Shown here: piece by piece, positions 25,192 through 38,996 of the stretch | How the letters are laid out: each line of letters begins with the position of its first letter | How positions within the stretch are numbered: the stretch's first letter is position 1 | NCBI GenBank assembly: GCA_028023455.1 | Contig: JAQFVV010013063.1 | Location: 124,001-188,000, forward strand | DNA length: 64,000 bases | Origin: Epiperipatus broadwayi | Lineage: Eukaryota; Onychophora; Udeonychophora; Euonychophora; Peripatidae | Direction of reading: 5' to 3' | The notes under the pieces: generated by a model | Database searches by the model: none | What the model was told of the DNA's origin: nothing | What the model saw: the letters and a program-made list of their open reading frames with translations, nothing else | Position numbers and translations under genes: made by a program

Positions 25192-25434
25192 AATATAAAG
25201 ACCAATAAGATAGATGATGACATTTTCAACATCAGCATTTTTTCCAACTTTTAAAAAAAAAATGCAAGCATAAACTGAACTAAATAGAAGATCAAATTTA
25301 AAAACAAGAAGAAAAAAAAAGTATGCAGAAAAGATAAAGACTTATATACTGAAAGTTGTAATTTGTTTTTCATTTGTAAAAAATCAATATATGACTCTGT
25401 AACTTTTTAGACTCAATAAAGTTTTGCTTTGAAA
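25192..25434 (+). other. LINE 3' UTR with polyadenylation-like signal
   Basis: About 240 bases, A-rich. It ends GACTCAATAAAGTTTTGC then TTTGAAACATAATAAT, i.e. an AATAAA hexamer some 20 bases before the trinucleotide tail. A similar ending (GTCTTAATAAAG, then GGAAACA) occurs at 27575-27610. Confidence 0.7.
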
Positions 25435-26979
<1,545 letters not shown>

Positions 26980-27620
26980 TACCAATGGAACAGTAATTTC
27001 ATTCACCCTACTAAATGTATTTACAAATATAATCATATGCTTTCATGTATTTATCTCATAATGCTTTGGTAAAATTCATGTAAACCTAATTTGAAATATG
27101 TATTTTGTTATACAACAATTATTATTATTCCAATCAGAGTAAATAATCATTTTTATCATTGTATATGTAATATCATGTATCAAATTATATCTAAAACTCA
27201 TGTTTTTTATATGAAACTTATGTAACATATCAATAAAAAGACAGCCATGAAAACTATAATCCTTCTCACAAAATAGGCCCAATTTATATACAATCATATA
27301 TTAATCTAACACCAACTCTATCTCCACACCCCATATATGTTTTCCCCCAATTCCATCATATGCTTCCATGTATTTTTCTCAAGATCCCATTTAAAATTTT
27401 TATATAAACCTAATTTGACATATGTATCTTATTATGTAATGATCATTCTTCTTTAAATTACTGTAAGCTTTGTTTTCCCCTATCATAAGCAATATTGTAA
27501 CCTCTTATTCATATGTAAAATCATGTATTAATGTGTATCTAACACCTTATGTTTTCATATGTAATTCATGTAATCCTTCTGAGTCTTAATAAAGTTTATT
27601 TTTGGAAACATTTTTTAAAT
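26980..27620 (+). repeat. LINE-3'-end-like sequence, diverged ~326-bp direct duplication
   Basis: Sequence starting ATATGCTTTCATGTATTT at about 27033 recurs diverged at about 27359, including AAACCTAATTTGA(A/C)ATATGTAT and a later ATGTAA(T) block. Both copies end near an AATAAA (CAATAAAAAGAC, TTAATAAAGTTTATTTTTGG). The second end closely resembles the 3' end of the LINE at 25420. The likely meaning is two truncated 3' ends of related LINEs in tandem; this rests only on the ends. Confidence 0.45.
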
Positions 27621-29968
27621 GAAAAAAAAAAGTTTTTTTTCTTCTATTTGCATATTTCGCATAAAATCATTTACCATTTGAGGCTTTGTGAAATTGAAAT
27701 GACATTTGGCTAATGATTAACTTTAATTTTTTAAAATGTTTTAAATTAATTTCATCTTTGAGTAAATTTGTGCATACTTTATTACAAAATAAACATTAAA
27801 AGAGATATTTTGTCATTAATTAGTTATATGGAAATTAATATTGTTTTTTTTTTTAAAAAGACCTATTATTGAGATTTATTTAAGAAGGAGATTTTTCTTT
27901 ACTTAAAACTCTATAAGATTTTTGACATAATTTAATATTTTGGGAGATTCTTTCTCAATTAATAATTTAGAAATTGTGAAATTAAAATAAGAACATTTCA
28001 ATTAATTTGGAATTTGAGAATAAGTTTTTGCAAATTACTTTTTTCTCTTTATGGAGAAATAAACTAGACCTGATTTAGAAAGTGTCTATGCAGTTTTTGC
28101 ACTAGTAATTCAAGAATGAATAAAGCCCTTTTACAATGAATGACTATAGAATAATATGTCAACTTTGTAACCATATTATTTGTCATTGATACTCAATGTG
28201 AGCATTTAATTACTTGAATATTTGCTAGCAAAATTTTTTATAAACAATTTACCCAATACAATACACAAAAGCTTATATTAATAATTTTACTACCTAATGA
28301 TAAAAGTCAAACCATTTTAAAAAATACACAACAGAATTAAAAAAAAAACTCACAAAAGTTGATATAATTATTTTATTTTAAATACATTTTAACAACAGCA
28401 ACGACAAAAGGCATTTCATTTTTCAAATATGACGACTCAAACTTAGTTTCCCGATTAATTTTTTTTAAAATTTTTGCAAAATAGATGTCATTTATTTATA
28501 TTTAGTATTAAATAAATCCAAATAAGTAGGTGTCATAAAATCATGTGACAATTTAATAATATAAATGATAAATTGATATTTAATTCAGTAATCTATAGTT
28601 TTCAAATCCTTCACTCTACCACTGTGATAAATCACATAAGAAAATCTAGTATTAATAGTAGAATTTTAAAATAATAAACAACAAAATATTATTTGGATTA
28701 CAAAATTATGGGTTATGATACACTATTGAATTTAAACATTATGTAATTTTTTTTCATTAGAAAAAGATTTTAAAGTAGATTATTGAATAGTTAGTTACCT
28801 ACTTCAATGGTCATAAAATAAAAATGATAAAGAGAGAACAATATAAAGAAAAAGAAACAACAAGATAATGAAAATAGTAAAAAACTGGAACAGATAATTA
28901 AGAAAAATATGACATTGTAAATAAAACATTGAACAAAATCTCTCATTTATAAATGAAAGATTACAATAAAATATAAAAACAATCAACTATATAAAAAACA
29001 TCAAAAATAAATTAAACAAATATGAATCAAATGAAAATTGTCAAAAAACATTAAAGTGGAAGGTTAAAGAGAGGATAAATAAAGCTGAAATAATACTTGA
29101 GATCTGCTAAAAATGTATAAAAAATTGCAAAAGAAGTAAGTTAAAGAATAATGGCAGAAACAATTGAGAAGAACATTGAAAATCTTACAGATTCTGAAAT
29201 AAGAAAAAATAAAAATAGTATTAAACTGGTTTTAATTCTATCTCTATGAATTAGTTAGTTTTACTAAAGACATTAAGCCAAAAGCATCTTTAGAACTACT
29301 AATAATGGATATTATTAGAAAAGTTCCTTAAAAATTATATTTGGCAGATATTTATGAAACTATTAAATGGAAAAGTCATCATTTAAAAAAATAAACAATT
29401 ATGAACAATAAAAATTTCTAAGATAAAATACATGAGTAAAAAAAAAATCTCTTATAACATTAATTTTTATTATTTGATGTATAATTTTGTTGTCTACAGT
29501 TACATAAATGGCAATTCATATATTCAGTATAACCATTTTACCAAATTCATTTTTTTGTTTTATTAATTCTTAGGAAATTTATTAATTGATTATACTATTG
29601 ATTATTCATAATATTAATGTGATCTTAGGCTTCCTATTGAGTTCTGATTGGGAAAGAAAATAGTTTTATGTGGAAGGAAAATATTATCTTAACCTAATAT
29701 TATTTCTCTCCCAAATATATATTATTAATATTACAAGCATAATACATAACACCTCTTACCCAACATAAAGAAATTGCTTTTAATTACAAATAATTAGGAA
29801 ACTTTCTTGTTATATAATTGACACCAATGTGTGGGGATATTAACTCAGAATATCACATAATTCTTTTATCACAATATACAAAGATAAATCCTTCAATATT
29901 CTGTAAACAATTACAAAAATTATATATATATATATATAAGTCTTTTAATTGTTTATATATATATTGTG

Positions 29969-29970
<2 letters not shown>
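27621..29970. other. AT-rich sequence, nothing recognised
   Basis: No gene, hairpin or tandem array. The sequence 28990-29200 is A- and G-rich on the plus strand with AAGA-type words but without a long frame. Confidence 0.5.

Positions 29971-30015
<45 letters not shown>
29971..30015. repeat. (TA)n tract at the 5' border of the 14.5-kb LTR element
   Basis: AT dinucleotides end exactly at the LTR start TGTTGTGCAC. Another (TA)n tract occurs where the 3' LTR breaks off at 44527. Confidence 0.93.
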
Positions 30016-30021
<6 letters not shown>

Positions 30022-33000
30022 GCACTTTTTATTAGCTCAGACTATTCTAAAATAAAATTTTAGTGTATAATTTTAAATTTTACAAATCCAATAATATTTA
30101 CTTATTAAAAGAAGACAATAATGAAATATTAGATCATAGGGTTTGAACTCGAATTTAGCTAAGGGAAATTTATAAATGTCTTAACTCAAAATACACATAG
30201 ATAATAACTATAGAGTCATATATATGCAGATGGATGAACAATTAATATTATTTGGAATTTAAAACCAGTGAAGTTTAAATTGTAATTTTGTAAACATAAT
30301 GCATCACTGATGCTAATAATTATTATTTGTGCACATTTGATTTTAAACATAGAAATTATTTATCTTCAAATCTTACTATATTTAAAAGTAGATAAATAAA
30401 GTTTAATTTTACAAAAACTGATTTAAAATTAAAACAGTAAATTCTATCTTTATTTAAATTCTAAAAAAATATTGTATTTTAATATTTTAAAAAAAAATGA
30501 TAAATTGTCATTTTAAAATGATAAACCAAAAACTTTCAAAATAAATAATTGTTTCATAGAAAAAAGTGGGAAAATATTAGCCAATCAAAGAGTTTCAAAC
30601 AATCTTGGAATATGAAATTCAAGAGGGGGGGGGGGTTCTTGATCGTAAAGTATAAGCAACTAAGTTTTTTTTTTCTTGGTGATATTTTTTTTTTTTAAAA
30701 AAAAAAACAAAGTTGGATTAAAAATTCCTAAAACCTTATGATTTACAACTTTACATCAATATACATAGATAATTATAAGCCCTGTTGTTAAAATAATGGA
30801 ATAAATTATTTTTTTTCTACTGGGAAAGTCAATAATCGGAATTCCCAATAATCTCTTGAAAATTAATAAGTATTGAAGAAATAATCGGAGATGAATAATC
30901 AACGAATATATTCACTGAAAAACTAACAATAATTGTGCCATAGGGAAAATGAACTGCAGTAATACACAAAAGGAAATAAATACCAGTAAGGATAGATAAA
31001 AATATAGTATATCTCTTGGAAACAGTTGAGTATATATATTTAAAATTCAATGGAACTAAATTAATAATAAGTGAAAGTGTTCATTATTATTCTGGATATA
31101 TTATTTATTTTGAGCCATACCAGCATGGATGTCAGTTTTTATAAAGTTTTAGCTGAAAAAAAAAACATTGCATGACACATTTTTAATTGAAATAATAAGT
31201 GTGCTTTTTACTATGGAGAAAAATATATATCATTTAAAGTAAATAAAGCAAGCCACAAATAAATTTTTATTACTAAACAAAGAACAAAACAAGGATTATT
31301 GTTGCAGTAATTCAAATACCTCGCGAAGCTTAGGATAAGCAGAATCTTCAAAAAAAATAAAATAAGGAAAAATAAAACATTATGATAAGTTTATGGAGTG
31401 TGGAACAATTAGAAGATATAAAATTGTTCTTATACTTTAGCTGAGAGTTAAAAGAGAACTTCTTTCTAATGTTGGTATTTATATTTTTAATCGATGATTT
31501 GTTAGTATAATGGGAGGGGGGTGGAGAGAAAACTAATTTAATAAGGAATTAATTCAAGTGTTGTTATATTAATAGTTATTTAATAATTCGGTTAAGTTTA
31601 AGGATTATGAATCCTTTAAATAAACAAATATACTCTATATTTTAGTATGAAAGGGTATTTAAAATGATATATATATACTCCAAAGAGCAGGTTATATATA
31701 CATGTACAAATGGATAAACTAAAAAACAATGATTTTGTTCTTATGTGAAAGATAAAAGTAGTAATTTTGTTTGCTTACCAACCTCCAGAATTATAACCCT
31801 ATGTTCTCATTTATTTTTTGTATTGTTACTTAATCATCAAGTACTACTATTATGTAGAGGTTAAACTAACGAACCATGAATGGAAAAAAAAGATTGTTTA
31901 ATAAACTGATTATGTGATATATAGTTCACATACATAGGGATAAATATCTCAATATATAATGGTAAATCATTAGTTTTGTTTGATAATAATACTCTAAAGA
32001 TTAATTTTCTGTTGCTATTATTATTATAATATATATGTATTATTTTGTTATGTTATTTTAAATTTAATATTAATGGAAATGTTTATTATCATTTGTAATG
32101 AATATGATTAAAATTATTGTTTTATAAAGTTTTATTAAATTCCAATTGCTGCAAATCTTTTCTGGGCTCATTTTCACCACATCACACAACTTAAAATGTA
32201 CAGTCAAAATTAAAATGAAAAGTCAATTCAATTTAAAGCAAATCTAACAGTTTAATAAGCATAAATCTCTTAGTAAAGATTTTTTTTTACTTGTTACATG
32301 CTGCCCTGATCCCATAGGCCATTGATGACATGGCCAATTATTAAAGTGTATTTATTAATATAAAATTAAATGACACATTAGTTATTAGTGAAAGTATTAG
32401 TGTTAATCACAGTTTAGTTAATAATATTTTAATATTCATTATTAAAGAACATACATATAAAGCTTGTCTATGAATTTAAATTATAAGCCTTTCTTAATTT
32501 GTACACTATCCATGGAAATCTGTAAAATCCCTCTTGATATTCCATAGGTAGTATGAAGAATTAATAAATCAATGATTTTCCTGAGATCTCCTTATTTTAA
32601 AGTTATTCTTGTGATTATTGCCAATCTTAATTATTAAACATAATATGAATCAAAGTTTATCTGTAATTATCTAACAGATTAATTTAATGAGTGATTGAAT
32701 TAAAACTTAATAGTTATAAATATAAAATAATATATGAGATATTATTATTAGTCATGAGAGTATTAGATACTTAATAAGGAGGAGTATCTGGGTATTCTTA
32801 TGCCATTGAACAAGTATTTTGTATTTGTTTAATGTTAAGGGGAGTGATCTGTTTATAGTTAAACGAGTCTCATATTGATTATATTTAAAACATATCTTAT
32901 TTTAGAAATGTTTACTCATGTCAAAGTATCTTGGGATAAATACTAATCTTATCTAAATTCAATTGTTATAGTTAAAGAAAATGGTCGGGATATAGTAAGT

Positions 33001-33111
33001 TTATTAATAGAACCTAACACAAATCCAAGTAGGGCTTAATATAAAAGGGACTTGGAAACTCTGCTTAGAGTCGTACCACCTATAGACAGGCCACAGTATA
33101 TAAACCCCCTT
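30016..33111 (+). repeat. 5' LTR, ~3.1 kb
   Basis: Starts TGTTGTGCACTTTTTATT. It is homologous to the 3' LTR until about 32884, where the 3' copy is cut off. The right border is set by the primer site and is not marked by a clean CA. A TATA-like GTATATAAACCCCC lies near 33095. It contains GGGTTTGAACTCGAATT near 30139, a T-arm-like motif also seen in the N family and in the other LTR element. At 32548-32560 it holds the undisturbed version of the N3 target site. Confidence 0.87.
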
Positions 33112-33112
33112 A

Positions 33113-33130
33113 TGGTGCCCAACATGGGGC
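33113..33130 (+). promoter_or_regulatory. Primer binding site, tRNA-Lys type
   Basis: TGGTGCCCAACATGGGGC immediately after the 5' LTR. It matches the complement of the 3' end of tRNA-Lys (TGGCGCCCAACGTGGGGC in the lentivirus/retrotransposon literature) at 16 of 18 positions, with the acceptor-stem part GCCCAAC intact. It would prime minus-strand DNA synthesis. Confidence 0.8.
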
Positions 33131-33385
33131 CTGATTAGTAAACTAATCATTGATTATCATGATTGATTTATATAAAAAATGCCTAACACATTAATTGAAT
33201 TATTAGACATAGTTTAAATAATATTTTTATTTTTTTATTTTGTTAGAATATTAAATAAAGGCTAGTCTAATGTAGCTATGTAATCAGTAGGCAAATCATA
33301 CATAGATTGATAATTGATGTATGAATAATTCATGCAGTGGTTGTGGTGATGATGTTGAGAGAAGAAAAGTATGCAACTTGTTGAT

Positions 33386-33523
33386 ATGAAAATGAGTTTA
33401 TTGTAAATAAATAGATATAAATATGGTTTATGGTATCTATTGATGGATATCATGAAAATGAGTTTATTGTAAATAAATAGATATAAATATGGTTTATGGT
33501 ATCTGTTGATGGATATCATGAAA
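33386..33523. repeat. 66-bp tandem duplication in the leader
   Basis: ATGAAAATGAGTTTATTG starts at 33386 and 33452, with a third truncated start at 33518; copies are 66 bp apart and nearly identical. On the minus strand the duplication produces a repeated peptide in an otherwise unsupported short frame. Confidence 0.9.
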
Positions 33524-33677
33524 ATGAAATATAATTGATTTGTCAAGTTATTTGAGGGAGTTGTTGATTGATGAAATAGCCTAGTAGAAAATATTTTTAT
33601 GAAGTTGAACTAAGTCATATTTTAAAGAAAAATTAGCATAGTGTTTTAGTGAAAAATAATTTTTTTTCCCAAAAATA

Positions 33678-34940
33678 AGTGGAATTGAAAATTCAGAAAA
33701 AGAAGAAAATATTTATTCTGACCAAGAACAAGATCTCAAGGAGATGTTAGAAGTATAAATAAGGATGGAAAAAGAAAGGGGAAGTCATAAGAAAGATAGA
33801 GAAATAAGAAAAGATATCCTATGTGAAGTTATAGAAGAAAAGACAGTTGTTGTGGTGGAAGAGAAGAAAAGTTTAGATGATTTGTTTGTATTGATGATGA
33901 AAATAAATGAATCTTTGAGTGAATCTTTAAATAAAAAGTTAGAAGAGTCTAGTAAATCTTTAAGAGAAGATAATAGATTTTTAAGAGTATAGTTAGAAGA
34001 GAATAGTAAAAAATCAGAAGAAGATAATAGATTTTTAAGAGTACAGTTAGAAGAGAATAGTAAAAAGTCAGAAGAAGATAATAGATTTTAAGAGTAAAGT
34101 TAGAAGAGAACAGTAAAAAGTTAGAAGAGAAGTTAGAAGAGAATAGTAAAAAGTCAGAAGAAGATAATAGATTTTTAAGAAAAGAACTACAAGAAACTAA
34201 TGAAGTGTTGAGTGAGAAGTTAGAATTTATGAATAAAGGTATAGTTGAAAATCAACAAGCCATTAAGTTTATAAAAGAAGATTTAGAAAAAAAATGGAGA
34301 ATTAAGTGAAAAGTGTGCAACAAAAGACAATGTTATAGAGATAGTAAAAGAAAAAATAGATGAAGAGTTAGAAGGATACGTTCATAAAAATGTTCAAGCT
34401 CTTCAAGTTCAGGGTAAAGAAGCTATCAAACCATGGACAGTTTGTAAAGGTGAACTGAATGAGAAGATAGAGCATGTAGATAGTGGTGTTAAAGGTATAC
34501 AGAATCAAGTGGAATTAATAGAAAACAAGTTTGAATTTTTAAGAACAGAAGTAAAAGAAGAAATAGATAACAGTGCTCTAGAATTTAAAAAAGAGTTGGG
34601 AATAGGAATAGAGAAAAATTTACAAGTTATAAAATCTAACAAAACTGAAGATCAAAGATATTGATCTAAAATGGGAGAAAGGTTGAAAAAGTTAGAGAAA
34701 GAATTAATAGATCGAATAGAGAAGAATAAAGAAGTAATTGAAGAAAATAATAGCTCAAAAGAGATGAGTAATATAAAAATTGATCAATTAAGAGAGGAGC
34801 AAAAGAATTATATAGATAGTTTGTTTAGTAAAATGAAATAGGAGGATAGGGTACTTGATAATGATATTAGAGTTGATGAAATTAAAGTAAGCAATCATGA
34901 CAGATGGAAAGATGTAAAAGACTTATTCTGGTTATGGAAT
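33678..34940 (+). pseudogene. Gag-like N-terminal coiled-coil region with 54-bp repeats
   Basis: A single worn reading direction encodes a highly charged Glu/Lys/Leu-rich helix, with MEKERGSHKKDREIRK starting at 33765. Four to five 54-bp (18-residue) repeats at about 33936-34180 read LEENSKKSEEDNRFL with variation. The first stop (TAG at ~33990) stands where the next repeat has CAG, so it is a visible C-to-T nonsense change. A one-base loss follows in the third repeat, and further frameshifts occur near 34300 and 34660. Retroelement gag proteins can carry long N-terminal coiled coils; the neighbouring element at 13577 shows the same style. No membrane or signal segment is visible. Confidence 0.65.
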
Positions 34941-34946
34941 AATAAA

Positions 34947-35522
34947 TTGAGAAGTAAGCAAAAGAATTATGTAAATAGGTTCCTTAATAAAGTAAAATTG
35001 AATAATTTAAAGTCGGATATTTATTCTAAAAGTAAAATGATTCAAGTTAGTAATCGTGATCGATTGAAAAATTTAAAAGATTTAGGAAAGATATGGTATG
35101 ATCAAATGTTTCAAAATGGATTTAGTAATGAAAACTGGGATAAAATGGAAGGTAGGAAGGAATGTATAAATAATCATAGAGAGAAGTTAAGTAGGTGTCA
35201 GAAAACCAAATGTGTTAAAAGTTGCCAATCAGTTGAAGAACAGTTAGATAAGGAGGATTCCATGGACATAAGGTTTATGATAATAAAACCAATACAAGGG
35301 GATAATACAAAAAACCATTTAGAATCTCTAAATAAGTTAGAGAAATTGTTTTCTTTATGCCCCATGTCCAAAAAGGGAAAATTGATCCTTTCTAAAATGT
35401 TGCCATATGTGGATGAAAAGGATTGGTGGCAGTCGTTAGTTGAATCACCTGGTAAATATGAAGATTTTAAAAATATAGTGTTAGTTGGTTTTGGGGAATC
35501 TAACCCACAAGCTCAAATCTGA
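34947..35522 (+). CDS. Gag capsid-like segment, 191 aa open frame
   Basis: The longest intact piece of the gag relic. Residues 1-~110 are basic and helical. Residues ~125-180 (LESLNKLEKLFSLCPMSK, MLPYVDEKDWWQSL, YEDFKNIVLVGFG) follow the pattern of Ty3/gypsy-like capsid domains: helical hydrophobic positions, a W before the middle, then a Y/F-x-x-F helix ending in F. The ATG at 34947 is only the first in an open stretch inside a longer ancestral protein, so it is not a true start. The stop at 35520-35522 ends it early. No zinc knuckle follows. Without alignment the capsid assignment is moderate. Confidence 0.6.
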   Translation: MRSKQKNYVNRFLNKVKLNNLKSDIYSKSKMIQVSNRDRLKNLKDLGKIWYDQMFQNGFSNENWDKMEGRKECINNHREKLSRCQKTKCVKSCQSVEEQLDKEDSMDIRFMIIKPIQGDNTKNHLESLNKLEKLFSLCPMSKKGKLILSKMLPYVDEKDWWQSLVESPGKYEDFKNIVLVGFGESNPQAQI

Positions 35523-35969
35523 TATCAGATGAATTCAGAAAAATATTGCATTAATTCCAATGGCTATGTGAAGTTCTTCCACAAGCAAGTGGTTGGAATA
35601 AAAACTTACATTTTTTCTATATTGAAAGTTCAAATGGTAAGATTGAGTAGACAAAATCTACCATATTTAAGCCAACAAATTTTATGACTAGTGGATCAAT
35701 ATAATAGTAAAGACATCATTAAATTGTTAGATACATTACAAGCTAGTGAACTTAATGTTGTTAAAATGGCTATGGATGTTCATGAGAAAATGAATTACCA
35801 TATTGATGATATAGAATGTGAAGTTGAGATATTTCACAAAATTATGAATAGAAAACAATATGTTGATATTAAAAAGGGATTTGAATTGCAGTTAAGTCAG
35901 CCTTTAATTATGAATAGCCAGAAAAACATAAGTGAAGTTACTGCTATTTCAGACAGAAGGGGACACTAA
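35523..35969 (+). pseudogene. Gag C-terminal remnant
   Basis: After the stop the same protein seems to continue in other frames (SDEFRKI, then a 92-residue frame at 35691-35969 beginning MDQYNSKDIIKLLDTLQ). It has charged helices, no CCHC motif and no protease DSG/DTG motif. It ends at SDRRGH before an AT-rich stretch that leads to N2. Confidence 0.5.
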
Positions 35970-36280
35970 GTTATAAATAAATTATTATAAAGTTAGGGAG
36001 GTCTTAGTGATTGTGTGTTCCTTACAAAATTCTAAAACAGATTGGAGAGAATGCTTTCCTGCTGACAACTCCAGAGGGTATTAGAGGAACATATAATGCC
36101 CGAAGCCTCATTCCCTATTCTGTAAGAGTCTAAAACAGAAGCTGTCAAAATTAGTGTAATAGGGATTATCAATTTAGTTATTGTGAAATTTACAGTTTAT
36201 TAATTTAAAGACAAATTAATAAACCTAATAGTAAAATTAGTGTGATATTTAGAGTTGATGAATGGTTCAAAGGCATTAAT
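35970..36280 (+). other. Interior sequence before N2, no coding recognised
   Basis: Less AT-rich at 36000-36150, otherwise AT-rich. No protease or polymerase motif in any frame. pol is missing here and also in the 140 bases after N2. Confidence 0.5.
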
Positions 36281-36284
36281 ATAC

Positions 36285-38854
36285 TGAAACATTAAGATTC
36301 GTATTCGAATCTTAAGTTTCACCTTTTTCTGTCGTCTCTCACTGACCGGTCTATCCCGCCCAAATTTAAACTTTTTGATATCGAATTGTGTGTGTAACAA
36401 TATTAAAAATGTATAAATATATGTAGAATTCAGCATAAACACTCACACATTTTGATCTCAAATTAAGCGCAATAAATAGGGATAAAATAATATAATTTAG
36501 ATTTCTTTTAGTTATATAATTTTGTATAATTTTAATCATTTATTTTGGATTATAAAGTTCGTATTTATTGCTTTGTTTAAATTTCATTTAATAATAATTC
36601 TAAAAATATCTGATGTAATATTTAATTAAAAGTTAAAATAGTCTTATGTTCCCTTTTTGTTTTTGAAATTTAAAAGCATCGGTCAGTGATAGATAATAGA
36701 TTAAAGAAAAATTCCCCAAAAATGTAATTAGTAAATGTAAAATGTAAACAATAGAACGGCAGCTTTCTTTAATTAAAAAAACCAACTAAATGCATTGATT
36801 ATCCTCAGGGCAGATTAAATAGAACCTAAAAATATCTTAACAAAAATGTGAAAGATCAAGATAAAAAAAAAGAGAGGCCATCTTAGACTTGCTGGACACA
36901 TTCACTTAAAACTTTAGCTTTGCTCTCGATCACTGAGAGTCTCCAAAAATATAAAAATAATTTGTTCCTGCCAAGGTATGACCGAGTAAAGCACCTAGAT
37001 TATTCTCCATCGGGTTATGGCCTATCGGATGCTGAACTTTCCATTGCCCGTCATAAATTCACCATGAAGATCTGCTGCCTGAAATAAATGAAAAAGCTGC
37101 TGCTGCCATGAAATTAAATGAAATATCTAAATACAAGAAAGACTTGCCACTCGTGAACTTTTTGCTGCTAAATTAATGTAATCAGAAAACTTCTTATAAA
37201 ACAGGTACCTGTCTGTGTTCAAACTCTAGAGTACTCTAATAATATGCTATAGCTCTTCTTCATACTACTTATTTAAATTATAAAATGTAAAAACTACCAT
37301 TTGTATAACAAATTGAATAATTAATTTAATATGTAAATTTCTCTAATAATCTAGATTACCTCACTATCTGGGGTGCGTATGTCTAAAATCTACATTTTAT
37401 CTATATTTATTATTTAATTATTGCATGCTCACAATTGTCTCTATTTTCAAAGTTTAAATCTATGATCGTTTAAAACAATGAATGCGTGTCAAATTTTCAT
37501 TAATATTTACTTTCTTTAATAACTTAACTTTCATATGAATCGACACGCATTCAATGCTTCACTTATTGTAATGCAGGGGTCTACAACTTCGCAAATGGCT
37601 GACGTATTAGTTATAATATTTCCCAATTTATATATATGTTTTGAATTTACTAAATCATCATGAATAATTCCAGAAAATTACATTTCTTTGAGAGTCGTCA
37701 ACATTCTTTAATAAATGTTGATAATGTAGGACCAAGTTAGAAATCTATTTAAATCTCATCCTAATCGTTTGTACATTATACATGTGTTACGTTTTAGAGA
37801 TGCGATGACCCATTCTGCCATGAAATTTCCGGATTCTTCAGAGTTGAAATTAACCCCAGTCATCCTACACAAGCGGGCATAATGGGTGCCCCCGTAGGAC
37901 TTGACTATGTCATGCAGCCAGCCGGCAAAACTGCAACACGGACCGCTTGTCCCTGGTTATGCTTACGTGACACCTTACTTCGTTGGGCCGATGGCAGAGA
38001 CCAGCCCGATACTCTTATAAACCCATTCGCGGCATTGCAGTTTCGATATACTGCCATTCCATATCGCCTTTCTAAAGCGTACCACGTGTTCCTTTGCTCA
38101 ATTCTATTATTCTATATATCACTCCGCCTCTGCATTATCTTCGTAATTCACTCTCAAATAAATATTTGCCCTTAGTCATAAATAAATATTTTAATTAAAT
38201 AAATATATGTCCGCCGCTACTCTTAAATCTTACTTTAGACTCTTGCATTGCAAAGGTATAAATTCCCCAAGGCATGCATTAGAAATACTCACTCGAGAAT
38301 TTTAGGTAGCTAGATTATGCCTTCAAATAAATGTATTCCTTTTGTAAACATTTCAGTATCGGAAATACTGCTACTGAAATCCTCAATATAAAATAATGTC
38401 TAAATAAATCAATGTATTCTTTAAAATATCATCATGTCGCAAAGCCCGCTACTGAAGCTGTTAGTCCATAGAATATTAATGATTGTTTTATTAAAATGTA
38501 TTAATAAATAATTTTAAACTATATGTCTGCAGTTACGTTTCATTCATTCGATACCCATTCTATATACTATTTCCTCGATTATGTAAATATGAATGTTTAA
38601 TTAATATTAGTTTGATTATTGGCTAACTCGAGAATAAAATCATGAATCTCTTGCATATCCCTGACCACCGTGCCTAAGGAAATATTTACTAATGTCGCAT
38701 CAGATGCATTGTTTCGTGGATTGTATTGTGGAACCGATAAACTATGAAAGAACTCAGTACCATGGGTGGCTTCGCTACTCGATGGTGCTGCTGTTCTGTA
38801 TGGTGGTCGAATTCTGCACTATGTTTACGAGTCACACGTTTTCTGACCGTTACA
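36285..38854. mobile_element. N2: 2570-bp TG...CA insertion in the LTR element interior
   Basis: Target duplication ATAC at 36281-36284 and 38855-38858. It starts TGAAACATTAAG and ends TGACCGTTACA. The terminal hairpin (36285-36321) is TGAAAC/GTTTCA with a perfect 10-bp inner stem TTAAGATTCG/CGAATCTTAA over a TATT loop. It shares with N1 and N3 a GACTTGACTATGTCATGCAGCC-like block near 37908 but is more diverged from them than they are from each other. A candidate TATA (CTCTTATAAACCC) is near 38010. No coding. A 97-residue frame at 37882-38175 overlaps the conserved block and is probably chance. Confidence 0.82.
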
Positions 38855-38982
38855 ATACTTAATAGTGAAATTCAAAAGTACAGGGAGTTTTGTTCATTTA
38901 TTTATTGTAGAAAGCCATGCAGTAGAAATCAATATAAAAGTTTTTTTTTTTCAAAGGTTAAGTATTATAAAATTTAAAATTA

Positions 38983-38996
38983 AATGAAGGGAGGGA
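38983..38996 (+). promoter_or_regulatory. Polypurine tract
   Basis: AATGAAGGGAGGGA immediately before the 3' LTR start TGTTGTGCAC. It is the expected priming site for plus-strand DNA and confirms the plus orientation of the element. Confidence 0.85.

Larger units (their letters stand above)
17519..25434 (+). mobile_element. APE-type LINE (L1/Tx1-like), split by insertion N1
   Basis: A near full-length non-LTR retrotransposon: 5' UTR of about 212 bp, a CCHC-containing ORF1, ORF2 with apurinic-type endonuclease and reverse transcriptase, a C-terminal Cys/His region, and a 3' UTR with an ACTCAATAAA polyadenylation-like signal followed by (AAT)n. The ORF1 layout (RRM-like middle, CCHC, basic tail) and the order of blocks fit the L1/Tx1 group. 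Clade placement by eye is provisional. The element lies between two (TAA)n arrays, as expected for a family that targets TAA repeats. Three defects make it inactive: a frameshift near the end of ORF1, a one-base loss in ORF2 and the 2.55-kb N1 insertion. Without N1 it would be about 5.4 kb. Confidence 0.88.

Noticed and set aside
37882-38175. 97-residue frame in N2 as a gene
   Set aside because: It overlaps the conserved non-coding block, is not open in N1 or N3 and shows no domain.
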